Source: Bacteroidales bacterium M7
GTDB lineage: Bacteria > Bacteroidota > Bacteroidia > Bacteroidales > Muribaculaceae
Length of the DNA: 64,000 bases
Direction: 5' to 3'
Assembly (NCBI GenBank): GCA_001689515.1
Contig: LUJR01000010.1
Location: forward strand, 1 to 64,000
Shown: piece by piece, positions 54,781-63,337 of the stretch
How positions within the stretch are numbered: position 1 is the stretch's first letter
Layout of the letters: every line of letters begins with the position of its first letter
Notes under the pieces: generated by a model
Database searches by the model: none
What the model saw: the letters and a program-made list of their open reading frames with translations, nothing else
Told to the model about the DNA's origin: nothing
Made by a program: the position numbers and the translations under genes

Positions 54781-55563
54781 ATGTTTGAAGTAATCGAGAA
54801 AGAGCAATTCTCACCCAAAGTCAGCAAACTGATAGTCAATGCTCCCATGATAGCCCGTTCGCGCCGTGCGGGTCACTTTGTGATAGTAAGAGTAGGCGGT
54901 GGCGGCGAACGCATCCCGCTCACTATCGCCGATGCCGACCCCGTGCAGGGCACCATCACCCTCGTGGTACAGAATGTAGGCGTATCTACGGAAAAAATAT
55001 GCGCGCTCAATGAAGGCGATTCCTTTACGGATGTAGTAGGTCCGTTAGGTCAAGCCACTACAATCCCATCCGGCAAGACGGTGGTATGCTGTGGCGGCGG
55101 TGTGGGCGTAGCTCCCCTCCTCCCCATCATCAAGGCGATGAAAGCCGCCGGCAACAAAGTCATTTCCGTACTTGCAGCCCGTACCAAGGAACTCATTATA
55201 CTCGAGAACCAAGTGCGCGAGCACTCCGACGAGGTCATCATCATGACCGACGACGGAAGCTATGGTCGTAAGGGACTCGTGACCGAAGGCGTCGAGGAGG
55301 TCATCAAACGTGAGAAAGTCGACGAGGTGGTCACCATAGGTCCGGCTATAATGATGAAATTCGTGGCTCTGCTGACCAAGAAATACGACATCCCCACCCA
55401 GTGCTCGCTCAACACCATCATGGTCGACGGCACCGGCATGTGCGGTGCGTGCCGTGTGACTGTCGACGGCAAGACGAAGTTTGTCTGCATCGACGGACCC
55501 GAATTCGATGCCCATAAGGTCGACTTCGACGAGATGATCATGCGTCTCAAATCTTATAACTAA
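54781..55563 (+). CDS. nfnA: NfnA-like FAD/NAD-binding [2Fe-2S] subunit
   Basis: About 260 residues from MFEVIEKEQFSPKVSKLIV. An FAD domain (RAGHFVIVRVGGGGERIPLTIAD), an NAD domain (VVCCGGGVGVAPLLPIIKAM near 100) and a C-terminal cluster motif CSLNTIMVDGTGMCGACRV with a last Cys in KFVCIDGPEF. This is the small subunit type shared by dihydroorotate dehydrogenase PyrK, sulfide dehydrogenase and NfnA. The next gene is the matching large subunit, so NADH-dependent ferredoxin:NADP oxidoreductase is the best reading. Confidence 0.87.
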   Translation: MFEVIEKEQFSPKVSKLIVNAPMIARSRRAGHFVIVRVGGGGERIPLTIADADPVQGTITLVVQNVGVSTEKICALNEGDSFTDVVGPLGQATTIPSGKTVVCCGGGVGVAPLLPIIKAMKAAGNKVISVLAARTKELIILENQVREHSDEVIIMTDDGSYGRKGLVTEGVEEVIKREKVDEVVTIGPAIMMKFVALLTKKYDIPTQCSLNTIMVDGTGMCGACRVTVDGKTKFVCIDGPEFDAHKVDFDEMIMRLKSYN

Positions 55564-55599
55564 AGCAAGAAAAATCCCGACTCCCACTATAACATAATT

Positions 55600-57075
55600 A
55601 TGGCTGAAACATCTCAACTTGCTCCGCGCGACGCTGCATGGCGTGACGAACTGCGCAAAGCCATCAATGCCAAAGAACGCGGTGCGATACCCCGCGTGAA
55701 GATGCCTGAACTTGATCCTGCCTACCGTGTGACCTGCAACGAGGAGGTCAATCAAGGGCTCTCCATGGAACAGGCTCAGCTCGAAGCAACCCGATGCCTC
55801 GACTGCCCCAAACCTACATGTATGGAGGGCTGCCCGGTCAGCATCGATATCCCCGGATTTGTCAAGAATATACAGCGCGGTGACATAGCCATGGCTGCCC
55901 GCGTACTCAAAGCCACAAGTGCACTCCCTGCCGTCTGCGGTCGTGTGTGCCCCCAGGAGAAGCAGTGCGAATCACGCTGCATCTACCACAAGATGAAGAA
56001 AGAGCCTGTGGCAATCGGCTATCTCGAGCGTTTCGCATCAGATTATGCCAACGAACATGAGGACGAGATGGCAGCCGATGCCACCGCACCAGCCAAGCTC
56101 GGCGTAAAAGTGGCAGTCGTAGGCTCAGGTCCTGCCGGATTGTCATTTGCCGGCGATATGATCAAGCGCGGCTATGATGTGACAGTGTTTGAGGCTCTCC
56201 ACGAAATAGGCGGCGTACTCAAATACGGCATCCCGGAGTTCCGCCTCCCCAACAGCGTGGTCGAGAAAGAAATCGACAGTCTGCGTTCGCAAGGCGTGGA
56301 GTTTGTCAAGGACTGCATCATCGGCAAAACACTCTCTATGGAGCAGCTTGAAGCCGACGGCTATAAGGCTGTATTCGTGGCATCAGGAGCCGGTCTGCCC
56401 CGATTTATGGGTATCCCGGGCGAAAACCTTATCGGCATCATGTCAAGCAACGAGTACCTCACCCGCATCAATCTCATGGGTGCCGGTCAGCCTGGCTGCG
56501 ATACCCCCGTGCTTGAGGGCAAGAGCGTGGCAGTCATAGGCGGAGGCAACACCGCCATGGACTCAGTGCGCACGGCTCGCCGCCACGGTGCTTCACGTGC
56601 CATGATCATCTACCGCCGCAGCCTCGAGGAGATGCCGGCGCGAGTAGAGGAAGTGCACCACGCCCAGCAAGAAGGTGTGGAATTTATGACACTCTACAAC
56701 CCCATCGAATATATCGGTGACGACAAAGGCCACGTCAAGATGGTTCGGCTCCAGCACATGCAGCTCGGCGAGCCTGACGAATCAGGGCGCCGCTCTCCCG
56801 TGCCCATCCCCGGTGACATCCTCGAAGTAGAGGTTGACGAAGTGATAGTCAGCGTGGGTGTCTCTCCCAACCCTCTGATACCCAATGCCGTCCACGGTCT
56901 TGACGTGTCACGCCGAGGCACCATCGTGGTCAACGACGAAACTATGCAGTCAAGCATCCCCACCCTCTATGCCGGAGGCGACATCGTGCGCGGAGGCGCC
57001 ACCGTGATCCTCGCCATGGGCGACGGCAGACGCGCCGCACTCGCAGCCCACGAAGCCCTCTCCGCAAAATCATGA
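55600..57075 (+). CDS. nfnB: NfnB-like / GltD-like flavoprotein subunit
   Basis: 491 residues, often named NADPH-dependent glutamate synthase small chain. Cysteine motifs for Fe-S clusters near the N-terminus (CLDCPKPTCMEGCPVSI near 66 and CGRVCPQEKQCESRC near 112), an FAD motif VAVVGSGPAGLSFAGDM near 170, an NADP motif VAVIGGGNTAMDSVRTA near 310, and a terminal FAD motif LYAGGDIVRGGATVILAMGDG. No glutamate synthase large chain lies nearby; the partner is the NfnA-like gene 36 bases upstream. Confidence 0.88.
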   Translation: MAETSQLAPRDAAWRDELRKAINAKERGAIPRVKMPELDPAYRVTCNEEVNQGLSMEQAQLEATRCLDCPKPTCMEGCPVSIDIPGFVKNIQRGDIAMAARVLKATSALPAVCGRVCPQEKQCESRCIYHKMKKEPVAIGYLERFASDYANEHEDEMAADATAPAKLGVKVAVVGSGPAGLSFAGDMIKRGYDVTVFEALHEIGGVLKYGIPEFRLPNSVVEKEIDSLRSQGVEFVKDCIIGKTLSMEQLEADGYKAVFVASGAGLPRFMGIPGENLIGIMSSNEYLTRINLMGAGQPGCDTPVLEGKSVAVIGGGNTAMDSVRTARRHGASRAMIIYRRSLEEMPARVEEVHHAQQEGVEFMTLYNPIEYIGDDKGHVKMVRLQHMQLGEPDESGRRSPVPIPGDILEVEVDEVIVSVGVSPNPLIPNAVHGLDVSRRGTIVVNDETMQSSIPTLYAGGDIVRGGATVILAMGDGRRAALAAHEALSAKS

Positions 57076-57089
57076 AATAGTAGGAGTGT

Positions 57090-57238
57090 GTTGCAAAACT
57101 CCCAAAGTCCACGCCAAATTTGTAGGGACATGCCATGGCATGTCTGACCAGGTCATCCCTGGCAGGTTAATCCACATAGTTGGTTCCTGACATGCCATGG
57201 CATGTCCCTACAAGTTGAGAAATTTCCTGTTTTGCAAC
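57090..57238. repeat. Inverted pair of REP-like units with extra outer inverted repeat
   Basis: Left unit 57121-57148 and inverted right unit 57186-57212, core GACATGCCATGGCATGTC. Outside them GTTGCAAAAC (57090-57099) and GTTTTGCAAC (57229-57238) form a further perfect inverted repeat, giving a 149-base palindromic block between nfnB and pepT. Confidence 0.85.
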
Positions 57239-57284
57239 CTCTCATCAACATACATATGCCATCAATCTTAAATTAACAATACAC

Positions 57285-58511
57285 ATGAACTTAGTAGACC
57301 GATTTCTACACTACGTATCATTTGACACCCAGAGTGACGAGCTGACCAACATGTGGCCGTCGACTCCGGGACAGATGATATTTGCCCGCGAGCTCGAGAA
57401 GGAGCTTCGCCAGATGGGACTCGAGGAGATAACCCTTGACGACAACGGATACCTCATGGCTACCCTGCCTGCCAACACCGACCGCAAGGACATCCCCACC
57501 ATAGGCTTCATAGCCCACCTTGACACTTCGCCCGACATGAGCGGACGTCATGTGCATCCGCGCATCGTCAGCCACTATGACGGCGGCAATATAGTGCTCA
57601 ACGCCAAGGAGGACATCACCCTCAAGCCATCCGAGTTTCCCGAACTGCTCCACTATGTAGGTCAAGACCTCATCGTCACCGACGGCACCACCCTGCTCGG
57701 CGCGGATGACAAAGCTGGCATAGCCGAAATAGTCTCGGCGATAGCTTACCTCCAGGAACACCCCGAAATCAAGCACGGCAAAATCCGCATAGCCTTCAAT
57801 CCCGATGAAGAAATAGGTCAGGGAGCGCACAAGTTTGATGTCAACCTGTTCGGTGCCGACTGGGCGTACACGATGGACGGTGGTGAAATCGGCGAACTGG
57901 AATTTGAAAATTTCAACGCCGCCGTAGCAAAGGTGACTTTCACAGGCCGCAACGTCCACCCCGGATATGCCCGCCACAAGATGCTCAACTCCATGCGCGT
58001 GGCTAACCAGTTTGTCATCATGCTCCCTCGCTGGGAGACTCCTGAACACACTGAGGGCTACGAGGGCTTCTACCATCTGACCTCCATGGAAGGCAATGTG
58101 GAGAAGACCGTGCTCACCTATATAATACGCGACCACGACCGTGACCGCTTCGAGCGTCGCAAGAAGGAGCTGGAACACCTTACACGCAAAATCAACAACG
58201 AGTTCCCCGGTTGCGCATCCATCGAGATCAAGGACCAGTACTACAACATGCGCGAGAAGATAGAGCCGGTGATGCACATCATCGATGTTGCTGTCGAGGC
58301 GATGAAAAATCTTGACATCACTCCCCATGTAGTGCCCATCCGCGGAGGCACAGACGGCGCACAGCTCTCGTTCAAAGGCCTGCCGTGCCCCAACATCTTT
58401 GCCGGAGGTCTTAATTTCCACGGACGCTACGAGTTCGTACCCATCCCCTCGATGGAGAAAGCCCGTGATGTAATCGTAGAGATAGCCCGTCTGGTAGCAG
58501 AGGGCAAATAA
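57285..58511 (+). CDS. pepT: Peptidase T (tripeptide aminopeptidase)
   Basis: Zinc M20 peptidase removing N-terminal residues from tripeptides in the cytoplasm. 408 residues, usual length. Metal and catalytic motifs: IAHLDTSPDMSG near 77, LGADDKAGIAEI near 141, NPDEEIGQGAHKFD near 175 and DGGEIGELEFENFNA near 197, with the last ligand in GGLNFHGRYEF near 380. Alone, after the repeat block; miaA follows 10 bases after its stop. Confidence 0.95.
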   Translation: MNLVDRFLHYVSFDTQSDELTNMWPSTPGQMIFARELEKELRQMGLEEITLDDNGYLMATLPANTDRKDIPTIGFIAHLDTSPDMSGRHVHPRIVSHYDGGNIVLNAKEDITLKPSEFPELLHYVGQDLIVTDGTTLLGADDKAGIAEIVSAIAYLQEHPEIKHGKIRIAFNPDEEIGQGAHKFDVNLFGADWAYTMDGGEIGELEFENFNAAVAKVTFTGRNVHPGYARHKMLNSMRVANQFVIMLPRWETPEHTEGYEGFYHLTSMEGNVEKTVLTYIIRDHDRDRFERRKKELEHLTRKINNEFPGCASIEIKDQYYNMREKIEPVMHIIDVAVEAMKNLDITPHVVPIRGGTDGAQLSFKGLPCPNIFAGGLNFHGRYEFVPIPSMEKARDVIVEIARLVAEGK

Positions 58512-58521
58512 TCACCGACCC

Positions 58522-59427
58522 TTGACCGATACCACTAAGACCCTCATCGTGGTCACAGGCCCGACAGCCTCGGGCAAGACCGCGCTTGCCATAGACATTG
58601 CCCGCGAGCTCGGCTGTGAGATAATCTCAGCCGACTCGCGGCAAATCTATCAAGGCATGCCCATAGGCACCGCAGCTCCCACGGCTGACGAACTGGCGGC
58701 AGTGCCACATCATTTCGTGGCGACGCTGCCCTTGGATGCCTACTACAGCGCAGCCCAGTATGAAGCTGATGTTCTCACATTGCTTCCGCGCCTGTGGGAG
58801 CACAGCGACTACGCAGTGATGTGCGGAGGGTCTATGATGTACATAGATGCCGTCACCCGAGGCATCGACAACATACCTACCATCTCTGACGAAATACGCC
58901 AGACGGTATTGGCAGAGTATGACAGCCACGGACTGGAGCATATGGTCAAGTGGCTTCGCGACATCGATCCAGAGAGCGCGGATGCGGTGGACTTGCAGAA
59001 TCCGCGCCGCGTCATCCATGCCATCGAAATCACCCTACAGAGCGGCATACCGGCATCACGTCTGCGCACCGGGCAGGTCAAGCAACGCCCATGGCGCACA
59101 GTCACCATGGCGATAGACTACCCGAGAGACGAATTGTTTGACCGCATCAACCGCCGTGTCGACCGTATGATAGCCGACGGCTTGGAGGCTGAGGCTGCAT
59201 CGCTCTACCATCTGCGCCACCTCAACGCCCTCAACACCGTGGGCTATAAAGAGATGTTCGCCATGATGGACGGCACAATGGACCGCGACACAGCCATAGC
59301 CCGTCTTGCCAAAAACACCCGCGTCTACGCCAAAAAACAGCTCACATGGCTCAAACGCCGCCCCGAAGTCCATTACCTCGACCCACACCATCCCCTCCTC
59401 CCCCAAGCCCTCAAATTGATAAAATAA
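58522..59427 (+). CDS. miaA: tRNA dimethylallyltransferase
   Basis: Adds a dimethylallyl group to A37 of tRNAs. 301 residues. P-loop VVTGPTASGKTALA at residues 9-22, DSRQIYQGMPIGTA near 38, and CGGSMMYIDAVTRG near 97. The start is a TTG at 58522, 10 bases after pepT. Second to pepT in a probable operon that continues to queA. Confidence 0.94.
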   Translation: MTDTTKTLIVVTGPTASGKTALAIDIARELGCEIISADSRQIYQGMPIGTAAPTADELAAVPHHFVATLPLDAYYSAAQYEADVLTLLPRLWEHSDYAVMCGGSMMYIDAVTRGIDNIPTISDEIRQTVLAEYDSHGLEHMVKWLRDIDPESADAVDLQNPRRVIHAIEITLQSGIPASRLRTGQVKQRPWRTVTMAIDYPRDELFDRINRRVDRMIADGLEAEAASLYHLRHLNALNTVGYKEMFAMMDGTMDRDTAIARLAKNTRVYAKKQLTWLKRRPEVHYLDPHHPLLPQALKLIK

Positions 59428-59443
59428 CCCCACCAAAACGTAA

Positions 59444-59463
59444 GGATGCACCCTGGTGCATCC
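59444..59463. repeat. Variant REP-like palindrome between miaA and queA
   Basis: GGATGCACCCTGGTGCATCC, a near-perfect palindrome of 9-bp arms, headed by GTAA as the other units are headed by GTAG. Same layout as the main repeat with a different stem. Confidence 0.6.
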
Positions 59464-59489
59464 GCCCATCCACCGATTTCCACACGACA

Positions 59490-60722
59490 ATGACCGTCAA
59501 AGACATCGACATAGCCCAATTTGACTACGACCTCCCCGACGAACGCATAGCCAAGCATCCCCTTGCTCAGCGCGAACAGTGCCTGTTGCTCAAGCGTGAC
59601 CATGACGGCTCGCTGTCGACGCACATCTTCGCCGAACTGCCCGATCTCCTCCCCGCCGATGCGATGCTCGTATATAACGCCACTCGCGTCATCAATGCCC
59701 GTCTGCGTTTCCGCAAACAGCCATCTCCCACCGATGGTGGCAACACGCAGGGTGCATTGATAGAGATTTTCTGTCTCGAGCCTCACAGCCCGCGCGACTA
59801 TGCGGTCAATTTTGCATCCACAGGCAGCTGCGAGTGGGTATGCCTCGTAGGCAACAGCAAAAAGTGGAAGTCAGGCACACTCTCCCTGCCGCTGGATATT
59901 GACGGCAAGCACATCATGCTCCACGCCGAGAGGATTGACCGTGTGGGCAACTCGTCTGTCATCCGTTTCAGCTGGGATGACCCCACGGCAACATTTGCCA
60001 CCATCATCAGCGCAGCCGGCGAAATCCCCATCCCCCCCTACCTCAACCGCGGGACAGAAGAGAGCGACAGCGATGACTATCAGACGGTCTACGCCCATAT
60101 CGACGGCTCGGTGGCAGCCCCCACAGCAGGGTTGCATTTCACCGACGAGGTGCTTGCCGAGATTGACCGCCGAGGCATCCCTCGCCATGAGGTGACGCTC
60201 CACGTGGGAGCCGGAACATTTCAGCCGGTCAAGTCCGACACCATCGGCGAGCACCCGATGCACAACGAATTTTTTGCCGTAGACCGCCCCGTCATAGAGG
60301 CGTTGGCTCGCGACGACCGCCGTGTCATAGCCGTCGGCACCACCTCAGTCCGTACCCTTGAGAGCCTCTACAACCTCGGCTGCATGAAGCATATGGGCAT
60401 AGAGGACGATGAAGTGCCTCAGTGGTATCCCTATGACCCCGCCCATCCCCGTCTCTCCGCCAAAGAGTCCATGGAAGCACTTCTGCGCCATCTCGATGCA
60501 ACAGGCACATCCTCCATAGTAGCATCCACACGTCTCATCATCGCCCCGGGTTACACCCCTGGCATCGTCAAAGGGATGGTCACCAACTTCCATCAGCCCC
60601 GCTCCACCCTCCTCCTCCTCGTCTCGGCATTCACCACCGGCGACTGGCGCAAGATGTACGACTACGCCCTCGCCGGCACCTACCGCTTCCTCTCCTACGG
60701 CGACGCCTGCCTCATCCTCTAA
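59490..60722 (+). CDS. queA: S-adenosylmethionine:tRNA ribosyltransferase-isomerase
   Basis: Makes epoxyqueuosine on tRNA from preQ1 and SAM. About 410 residues from MTVKDIDIAQFDYDLPDERIA. Conserved blocks: MLVYNATRVINARL near 57, GEIPIPPYLNRGTEESDSDDYQTVYA near 178, VAAPTAGLHFTDEVL and LHVGAGTFQPV near 240, and GMVTNFHQPRSTLLLLVSAF near the end. An in-frame ATG at 59346 lies inside miaA and would give a Pro-rich extension; it is rejected. Confidence 0.94.
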   Translation: MTVKDIDIAQFDYDLPDERIAKHPLAQREQCLLLKRDHDGSLSTHIFAELPDLLPADAMLVYNATRVINARLRFRKQPSPTDGGNTQGALIEIFCLEPHSPRDYAVNFASTGSCEWVCLVGNSKKWKSGTLSLPLDIDGKHIMLHAERIDRVGNSSVIRFSWDDPTATFATIISAAGEIPIPPYLNRGTEESDSDDYQTVYAHIDGSVAAPTAGLHFTDEVLAEIDRRGIPRHEVTLHVGAGTFQPVKSDTIGEHPMHNEFFAVDRPVIEALARDDRRVIAVGTTSVRTLESLYNLGCMKHMGIEDDEVPQWYPYDPAHPRLSAKESMEALLRHLDATGTSSIVASTRLIIAPGYTPGIVKGMVTNFHQPRSTLLLLVSAFTTGDWRKMYDYALAGTYRFLSYGDACLIL

Positions 60723-60769
60723 ATGCGCCAACGCGGATGTAGCATAACTGATCTTGGATCACCTCACTT

Positions 60770-60861
60770 TGTAGGGACATGCCATGGCATGTCTGCCGAC
60801 CGCCACCATTTGATCCATTATCAGACAGCCTATTCAGACATGCCATGGCATGTCCCTACAA
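60770..60861. repeat. Inverted pair of REP-like units
   Basis: Left unit 60770-60795 and inverted right unit 60835-60861, core GACATGCCATGGCATGTC, each with the GTAGGGA head pointing outward. About 40 bases lie between them. Located between queA and the methylase gene. Confidence 0.85.
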
Positions 60862-60941
60862 TTGGTGGAGTTTAATCCGCCACTCTGATCATGATACATG
60901 TAACGCGCTGTGCCGCAGCGCATCAAACCCACTGATTATCC

Positions 60942-61751
60942 ATGAACCTCTGCCGCGTCTCCGACATCACCGCCCCCGGGCTTGCCATGTTTGCCAGCCT
61001 CACCGACACACAGCTCCGCAACCGCCTGCATCCCGACGAAGCCCTCATCATAGTAGAAAGCCCCAAAGTCATCCTGACGGCACTCTCCCGAGGACTCGTC
61101 CCCGTAGCCCTGCTCTGCGAAGAGCGGCACATCACAGGCGACGCCGCCCCCATCATAGCCCGATGCCCTGCCGACATGCCCATATACACAGGTGAGCGTG
61201 ACATCCTCCAGACCCTCACCGGCTACAAACTCACCCGCGGAGTGCTCTGCGCCATGCGCCGCCCCGCCGAGCAGTCGGCAAGCCATATCTGCCCCGCCGA
61301 CAGAGGACGCATAGCCGTCATCGACGGCGTAGTAGACACCACCAACATCGGTGCCATATTCCGCTCCGCAGCCGCCCTCGGCATCGATACAGTACTGCTG
61401 ACCCGCACCTCATGCGACCCCTTCAACCGCCGCGCCATCCGCGTCTCCATGGGCTCAGTGTTCCTCGTCCCCTGGTCATGGATTGACGGCGACCCCAACC
61501 AAGTCCTACACGCCCTCGGCTACACCACCGTCTCCATGGCACTCCGCCACGACTCCGTCCCCCTCGACTCGCAAGAACTGAAACGCCAACCCCGCCTCGC
61601 CATCATCCTCGGCACCGAAGGCGACGGCCTCAGCCAGAGCGTAATCACCGCCTCCGACTTCGTCACCAAAATCCCCATGTCCCACGGCGTCGACTCCCTC
61701 AACGTAGCCGCCGCCTCAGCCATCGCCTTCTACGAACTCACCCGCCCCTAA
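60942..61751 (+). CDS. TrmH/SpoU family RNA 2'-O-methyltransferase
   Basis: 269 residues. An N-terminal substrate-binding part (LHPDEALIIVESPKVILTALSRG) and the SPOUT knot with its three motifs: DGVVDTTNIGAIFRSAAALGID near 127, IILGTEGDGLSQS near 222 and IPMSHGVDSLNVAAASAIAFYEL near 244. It methylates ribose in rRNA or tRNA; the exact site cannot be read from sequence. It is flanked by repeat pairs on both sides. Confidence 0.9.
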   Translation: MNLCRVSDITAPGLAMFASLTDTQLRNRLHPDEALIIVESPKVILTALSRGLVPVALLCEERHITGDAAPIIARCPADMPIYTGERDILQTLTGYKLTRGVLCAMRRPAEQSASHICPADRGRIAVIDGVVDTTNIGAIFRSAAALGIDTVLLTRTSCDPFNRRAIRVSMGSVFLVPWSWIDGDPNQVLHALGYTTVSMALRHDSVPLDSQELKRQPRLAIILGTEGDGLSQSVITASDFVTKIPMSHGVDSLNVAAASAIAFYELTRP

Positions 61752-61795
61752 CCGATACCTCCACGGACGCATCCACTATCTCACTTTACACACTT

Positions 61796-61874
61796 GTAGG
61801 GACATGCCGTGGCATGTCTGCTTGCCATAGATAACATTAGCACTTGATGATGCGGACATGCCACGGGATGGCAT
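61796..61874. repeat. Inverted pair of REP-like units, right one damaged
   Basis: Left unit 61796-61821 is complete (GTAGGGACATGCC then GTGGCATGTCTG). The right unit 61853-61874 begins GGACATGCCACGG and then diverges (GATGGCAT), so its GTAGGGA head is lost. Between convergent genes. Confidence 0.75.
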
Positions 61875-61885
61875 TACAGCATCTA

Positions 61886-62395
61886 TTACTCCCCATAAGA
61901 GGTTTCTGACTCGGCTGCCATGGGGAGGGGCTCGCCAGCAGGGGCAGCATCGGCGTAGGCGGGGGATTGCTGCTTCATCAGGTAGGAGTGGTTGATGAAG
62001 TATTCGATGGAGGCGAGGGTTCGGGCGCGGACTGCGGGTTTGAGCTGGCACTCCCATACGGTGAGGACGTTCCAGCCCATGGCGCGGAGGCGGTCTTTCT
62101 GCGCTTCGTCGCGCTCTTTGTTGCGGCGGATCTTGGCGGTCCAGAAGTCGGCATTGGACTTTGGCAGGTGCATGTGTTCCTCGTGACCGTGCCAGAAGCA
62201 ACCGTGGATAAAGATGACGATGCCATACTTGCGGAGCACTATGTCAGGTGTCCCAGGCAGACGCTTGACATGTTTGCGATAGCGGTAGCCCCGCGACCAC
62301 AGCCACCGCCTCACTATCATCTCGGGCTTGGTATCTTTGCCCTTGATGCGGCTCATGCAGCGCGACCGCTGCTCCTTGGTCATCACGTCTGTCAT
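61886..62395 (-). CDS. vsr: Very-short-patch repair endonuclease
   Basis: Nicks DNA next to T:G mismatches left by deamination of 5-methylcytosine. 169 residues. MTKEQRSRCMSRIKGKDTKPE, WSRGYRYRKHVKRLPGTPDIVL (with the catalytic Asp) and IVIFIHGCFWHGHEEH, the zinc and metal region, are all standard. The last 30 residues are an unusual low-complexity tail. Vsr normally accompanies a cytosine methylase; none is in this window. It lies 10 bases after the winged-helix gene. Confidence 0.92.
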   Translation of the reverse strand: MTDVMTKEQRSRCMSRIKGKDTKPEMIVRRWLWSRGYRYRKHVKRLPGTPDIVLRKYGIVIFIHGCFWHGHEEHMHLPKSNADFWTAKIRRNKERDEAQKDRLRAMGWNVLTVWECQLKPAVRARTLASIEYFINHSYLMKQQSPAYADAAPAGEPLPMAAESETSYGE

Positions 62396-62405
62396 ATCAT
62401 ACCCT

Positions 62406-62738
62406 CTACGTCAGGCACAAACCTGCGTCATTGCCAAAATCGGCATCAGCGCATATCGCCGGGGCTATCAGGCTTTGCAGCTCGGCGATGTATTCAGCAA
62501 AGGCAGCGCGACCCTTGTCGGTCATGCGGCAGGTGGTGCGAGGACGCTTGCCGTTAAATGTCTTTGTGACACTGATATAACATGCCTCGGCGAGTTTTGT
62601 TATCTGCACGCTCAGATTGCCGGTGGTCGCCCCGGTCTTGTCTTTGAGGTACATGAAGTCTGCCTCCTCCACGCTCATCAGCAGCGAGAGGATCGCCAGA
62701 CGAAGCTGCGAATGTATCAGCGGATCAAGCTCTTTCAT
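62406..62738 (-). CDS. Winged-helix transcription regulator (HTH_34-like)
   Basis: 110 residues. One winged helix: LIHSQLRLAILSLLMSVEEADFMYLKDKTGATTGNLSVQITKLAEACYISVTKTFNGKRPRTTCRMTDKGRAAFAEY. This is the small MarR/PadR-like type often paired with a membrane protein. Its start overlaps the upstream membrane-protein gene by 14 bases and vsr follows 10 bases later, so the three form one transcript. Confidence 0.87.
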   Translation of the reverse strand: MKELDPLIHSQLRLAILSLLMSVEEADFMYLKDKTGATTGNLSVQITKLAEACYISVTKTFNGKRPRTTCRMTDKGRAAFAEYIAELQSLIAPAICADADFGNDAGLCLT

Positions 62739-63291
62739 CTTTCAAGTCTTTTTTCATCTTATAGGCGGGGATAATCATCATTGCAAATATCGCCGCAACA
62801 AACAGCAATATCCGTCTCTCGTCAGTCACCAACCACATCGAAGCGGCTAAGACAAATCCAGCCACCGATGAATACTGCAAAAACGGATACTTTACCAACG
62901 CCCCGGTGACATAACACCCTATGGCGAGCAACAGCAGCACGAAGAAAAGCACATTGAAACTCACGAAATAAGATGTCACCGAGAAACTAAGCAACACTGC
63001 CGTCAGCATCCACCATATGCTGTGGAGCGGAGCGGTCAGGGCTGTGCGGACAGCCACATGTCGCCCACGCCGGAACAGGCGCATTCCTGCCAAACCTAAT
63101 GGCGGGATGAGAAACCACAGCAGATAGTGGCGAGGATCAGCAGTCAGAACGACAGAGAAATACACTGCCATCCCGACAGCTACAGTCACCCACCCCCACA
63201 CAAGCAGTGGCAGATAGGCTCCGCCGAGCACGCTCCGCCGCGTCTGCGCCATCATCTGCGTGATTATACCCAGACTCTCATCAGGTCTCAT
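62725..63291 (-). CDS. Membrane protein of unknown function
   Basis: Up to 188 residues with five or six membrane segments (LLVWGWVTVAVGMAVYFSVV, YLLWFLIPPLGLAGMRLF, WWMLTAVLLSFSVTSYFV, VLFFVLLLLAIGCYVTG, SSVAGFVLAASMWLV, ILLFVAAIFAMMIIPAY). Not recognised, but small membrane proteins coupled to a winged-helix gene are common in Bacteroidetes. The true start may be Met 13 or 14 (near 63255), because the promoter box lies only five bases before the first ATG. Confidence 0.75.
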   Translation of the reverse strand: MRPDESLGIITQMMAQTRRSVLGGAYLPLLVWGWVTVAVGMAVYFSVVLTADPRHYLLWFLIPPLGLAGMRLFRRGRHVAVRTALTAPLHSIWWMLTAVLLSFSVTSYFVSFNVLFFVLLLLAIGCYVTGALVKYPFLQYSSVAGFVLAASMWLVTDERRILLFVAAIFAMMIIPAYKMKKDLKDERA

Positions 63292-63295
63292 GCTA

Positions 63296-63303
63296 CAAAT
63301 ATA
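63296..63303 (-). promoter_or_regulatory. Promoter -7 box for the membrane protein - regulator - vsr operon
   Basis: CAAATATA on the plus strand, TATATTTG on the minus strand. Its position next to the ATG at 63291 implies either a leaderless message or a later start codon. Confidence 0.55.
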
Positions 63304-63337
63304 ACACTAAAGGCTGACAAAATAAACATATTTACGG

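Noticed and set aside
55045..55755. 236-residue minus-strand frame across the nfnA end and the nfnB start
   Set aside because: Antisense to two well-supported genes; composition typical of a shadow frame.
57318..58421. 367-residue open frame on the minus strand
   Set aside because: Fully antisense to pepT, whose motifs are intact; no promoter, no recognisable domain. A shadow of codon bias.
59346..59489. Pro-rich N-terminal extension of queA
   Set aside because: Lies within the miaA gene and the palindrome; the ATG at 59490 begins at the conserved start of QueA.
60032..60038. C7 run in queA as a possible switch
   Set aside because: It encodes the conserved IPIPPY block of a housekeeping enzyme; run length is set by the protein sequence.
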